Shown here: positions 61,329 to 64,000 of the stretch, piece after piece
How positions within the stretch are numbered: the first letter of the stretch is position 1
Layout of the letters: each line of letters begins with the position of its first letter
Assembly (NCBI GenBank): GCA_947561715.1
Contig: OX387199.1
Coordinates: 5,337,001 to 5,401,000, forward strand
Direction: 5' to 3'
DNA length: 64,000 nucleotides
From: Ascidia mentula
Taxonomy: Eukaryota; Chordata; Ascidiacea; Phlebobranchia; Ascidiidae
Position numbers and translations under genes: made by a program
Notes under the pieces: generated by a model
Told to the model about the DNA's origin: nothing
The model's input: only the letters and a program-made list of their open reading frames with translations
Databases searched by the model: none

Positions 61329-64000
61329 GTAAGTGTTTATTTAATATTAAATTTAATTTTGAATAGTATTTTGTGCAGCTACACGTTTCTTTTATGCAAC
61401 CACGTTGGCTCTTTTTTTGTCAAAGCTATAATTTCACAATAATCTTTCAAAATTGGTTTTGCAAGTTACAATCTTCTGAAGTTTGTTTTGATGTTTTAAA
61501 TTTGTTATTGCTGTACTGTAGCCTATGTAACTTTTTTCCAGCTAATTGTTTCAAGATTCAAAACCTTTTGCGAAAGGCAGCTATGAAACAATGCAAATCA
61601 AAGAGTGATCAGGTTTTGATTAAACAACAAATCGAAGTTTGTCCACTGGAAATAACAGACAAACCATCAAAGGAAGTTTATCCTGTAGGATGTAAACCTT
61701 CTAAAAAACGGAGAAAAATAGCAGCCATCCCACAATACAGTGATGAAGATGGACATTACAACAGGAGTCAAGATTATGAGACAATAAACTTAAAACAGGA
61801 CAGTGAAGTTTTAGTTGAGGAACTTTTTATGAAAGCCAAGGAAGCAGCAAAAAATCAAAACCAGGCATACAATGCAAACTCTGTAGCATTAATCGGACAA
61901 CCAGGTATTGGTAAAACCACACTATCCAAAGTAATAACTGAAAAGGCGGTGGATGGTAAGATGAAGAATGTTGATGAGATTCAGTTTTGTTTTTACATTT
62001 CCGCAAAAAAACTTAAAATGAAGACTCCCACAACATTTGTAAGTTTTTTGCTTAAAAACTCTCTAACTCCGGATGATTTGGGTGATTCTCCAGTGAAAAT
62101 ACATAATGAAGAACATTTTTTTCAACTTGTAAAATATTCAAATGAGGTACTAATAACTATAGACGGCCTTGACGAAATTGCAGCTGACTGGAGTTTAGAG
62201 TATGAAAATATTGATCCATTGAAAGAAAATAACCCTTTACTTTATATTTATGCTCTTATGAGGGGTGACTTGCTTGAAAATGCGAAAAAACTTTTCACTT
62301 CTCGACAAAAGCATTTTTTCTCTATTGAAGCAGAATGTCGACCATTGTTTGTTGCTGAGGTTATGGGTCTTAATGAAAAATCTCAAGAAAATCTTTGCAA
62401 CCAGATTTGTAGAGATAATGGTGCTGATGTGTGGAATGTCATAAAAGGCAATCCAAACTTTCTTTATTCTTGTTATGTCCCAGCAAAATGCATTTTTATT
62501 GCTTATGTTATCTCAAATAGTCTTAAAGAAGGTGGTGACGGGCGATTTCACTCTCTTACTCATGTTTTTGCAAATGGATTCAAGTACTATTTCAAGCAGG
62601 GTTTTATTAAGGGAACAGTAATAAAAATAAAAAAAGAAGAATATTTAAGCAAAATAGCTAGATTGGCATGGAATGGCTTCAAGGACAGCAAACTTGTATT
62701 TACCGCAAATGACCTAAAAGAAGTAGGTATAGATCCAGAAAAACTTCGGGGACTTCTTGCTACATTTGTGACTGAAGAAAACTGGAAGATGAATTTCTTA
62801 GTTACTGAAATTCTGAGCTATTTTTCACATTTGATTTGGCAAGAATATTTTGCTGCTTGTTACCTCGTCTTTTTTGCAAGAGTTAAAGAGTTTTCCCAAC
62901 TATTTCCGAAATTCAAAACAAACAGATGGGAAGTAGTTACAAAGTTTGTTTTTGGTCTTTGCAATGCTAGCACTAGTAAGTCAATAGAAGATTTCTTTTG
63001 TAATGATTATTCTGAAACAATGACAGAAAAGAAAATACATCTGAAAAGGTTTTGCCGCAGCCATCTACAAAATTGTAATAGTGAAGGAAAAAAACTTTTG
63101 CAAATTTGCTCATGGTTACAAGAAATTGATGATGAAACTTTTTTTGAAGACAATCTTCATTTGTTGCCAGAAACATTGACTTTAACTGGAAACATACTTC
63201 CAACTGATGCTCATAGTGTTGTTTATGTTATAAGCAAAACAGACAAGCTTTTTAACATTAAAGTTGCCAGAAGTTGCAAATTTTTTCATGGAAGTTTTAG
63301 GGTTTTGTTAAAGGGACTGAGACAACACATACAGGTACGGCAATATATTACCACATAAAATATCCATTAGTTTTTTAGATATAAATATATCTGTTTCTTT
63401 TGAAGGACTTCTCAATCAGCCATAGAGTAACCAGAGAAGTAATAAAGGAATTGGCAGAAATCCACTTGACATTTAATGGTCAGTTAATAATTGACACTCA
63501 GGATAATAATTACATTAAACCTTCCAAACCCAGAAACTTCCTCAAAAAATTTGCTGATAATTTTGGCCCAGCTTGCAAAACAAAAGTAAGTGACCAAATT
63601 TGTTCTTGTTCATCACATTCAATGAGAAAACAAACACGGTCTTACAATTCTAATACAAATGATGCAATATGCATTATTACAGTGTAACCATACAAGTTAT
63701 CACATTTTCTGATCTAAACAAACTTAAACTATTATTGAAATATTAACTTCAGTAATCACTGTATTGTCACTACACAAGTGCACCATTACTTACTGAATGC
63801 CAATATTAAAAGAAAAAGCAAGCAGTTAGTCACATTAATTACTCTTATTCCAGGTTTTGCTTCCTTTTATGATTGGCATGCTTATGTTTGTTTCAGATAC
63901 CATCCCTATGGCTCAAAGGATATGAATTTGACACAGCAAATGAAAGTGAACTAGCATCATGTGTAAATATCACAGAAGCATTGTCTTTGTCTGGGTGCTC
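60368..64000 (+). CDS. NLR-type NACHT protein, 3' end outside window
   Basis: Phase-consistent exons: 60368-60409, 60574-60677, 60738-60901, 60949-60989, 61052-61088, 61151-61219, 61290-61328, 61542-63334, 63406-63585 and 63897-beyond. The large exon holds a NACHT NTPase: Walker A GQPGIGKTT and Walker B VLITIDGLDEIA, then sensor-like LFTSRQ and a helical region (YLSKIARLAWNG, IWQEYFAACYL) typical of NACHT-associated winged-helix parts. The last exons start leucine-rich-type repeats (ITEALSLSGC). The N terminus is Ser/Asn/Gln-rich and spread over seven small exons; no Death, CARD or PYD domain is recognisable. It has a basic KPSKKRRK stretch before the NACHT. NLRs sense microbes in the cytosol and are abundant in ascidians. 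The first exon is the least certain. Confidence 0.82.

Overview
This window is animal nuclear DNA, most probably from an ascidian tunicate such as Ciona. The reasons are AT-rich introns of 100-700 bp with GT-AG borders, very dense exons, EGF/NIDO/AMOP/VWD/FN3 mosaic proteins, a NACHT (NLR-type) gene, and several families of short non-autonomous elements and tRNA-derived SINEs. I have no species-level proof. No bacterial, viral or CRISPR sequence was seen.

Layout. From 37723 leftwards to the window edge (minus strand) runs one giant gene. I could chain 69 exons whose splice phases agree (only two borders are weak), giving about 13 kb of coding sequence (about 4,380 codons) and still open at position 1. 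Order from the N terminus: signal peptide; about 10 EGF repeats; SEA domain; 4 EGF-like repeats; a 1.67-kb exon of proline repeats; about 20 EGF repeats; NIDO; AMOP; VWD; a cadherin/Ig-like strand; about 11 EGF repeats; three FN3 domains; then a Thr/Ser-rich mucin tandem repeat. NIDO-AMOP-VWD together with SEA, EGF and mucin repeats is the architecture of MUC4-like secreted or membrane mucins.

To the right, two GPI-type Ly6/uPAR-like genes on the minus strand (38127-40210 and 43851-46289) flank a plus-strand pair: a GGQ-domain peptide-release-factor-like gene (40770-41348) and dihydrofolate reductase (five exons, 41489-43067). The pair is only 140 bp apart and looks like an ascidian operon. 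After a gene-poor 4 kb comes a two-exon SLC35G-like EamA transporter (50562-51890, plus). Two paralogous sulfotransferase-like genes follow (52820-55017 and 57657-59192, minus), with a relic third exon beyond them. An NLR-type NACHT gene starts at 60368 (plus) and runs off the right edge at its first LRR-like exons.

Mobile and structural DNA: a near-perfect 262-bp-arm palindrome (4046-4591), a MITE-like family sharing its ends, tRNA-derived SINEs near 18.6 and 56.7-57.2 kb, a hAT-type MITE with an 8-bp target duplication (43315-43653), and a hammerhead-ribozyme-like fold at 20762-20838, which is the most unusual item in the window. All calls come from reading the sequence; no database search was possible.
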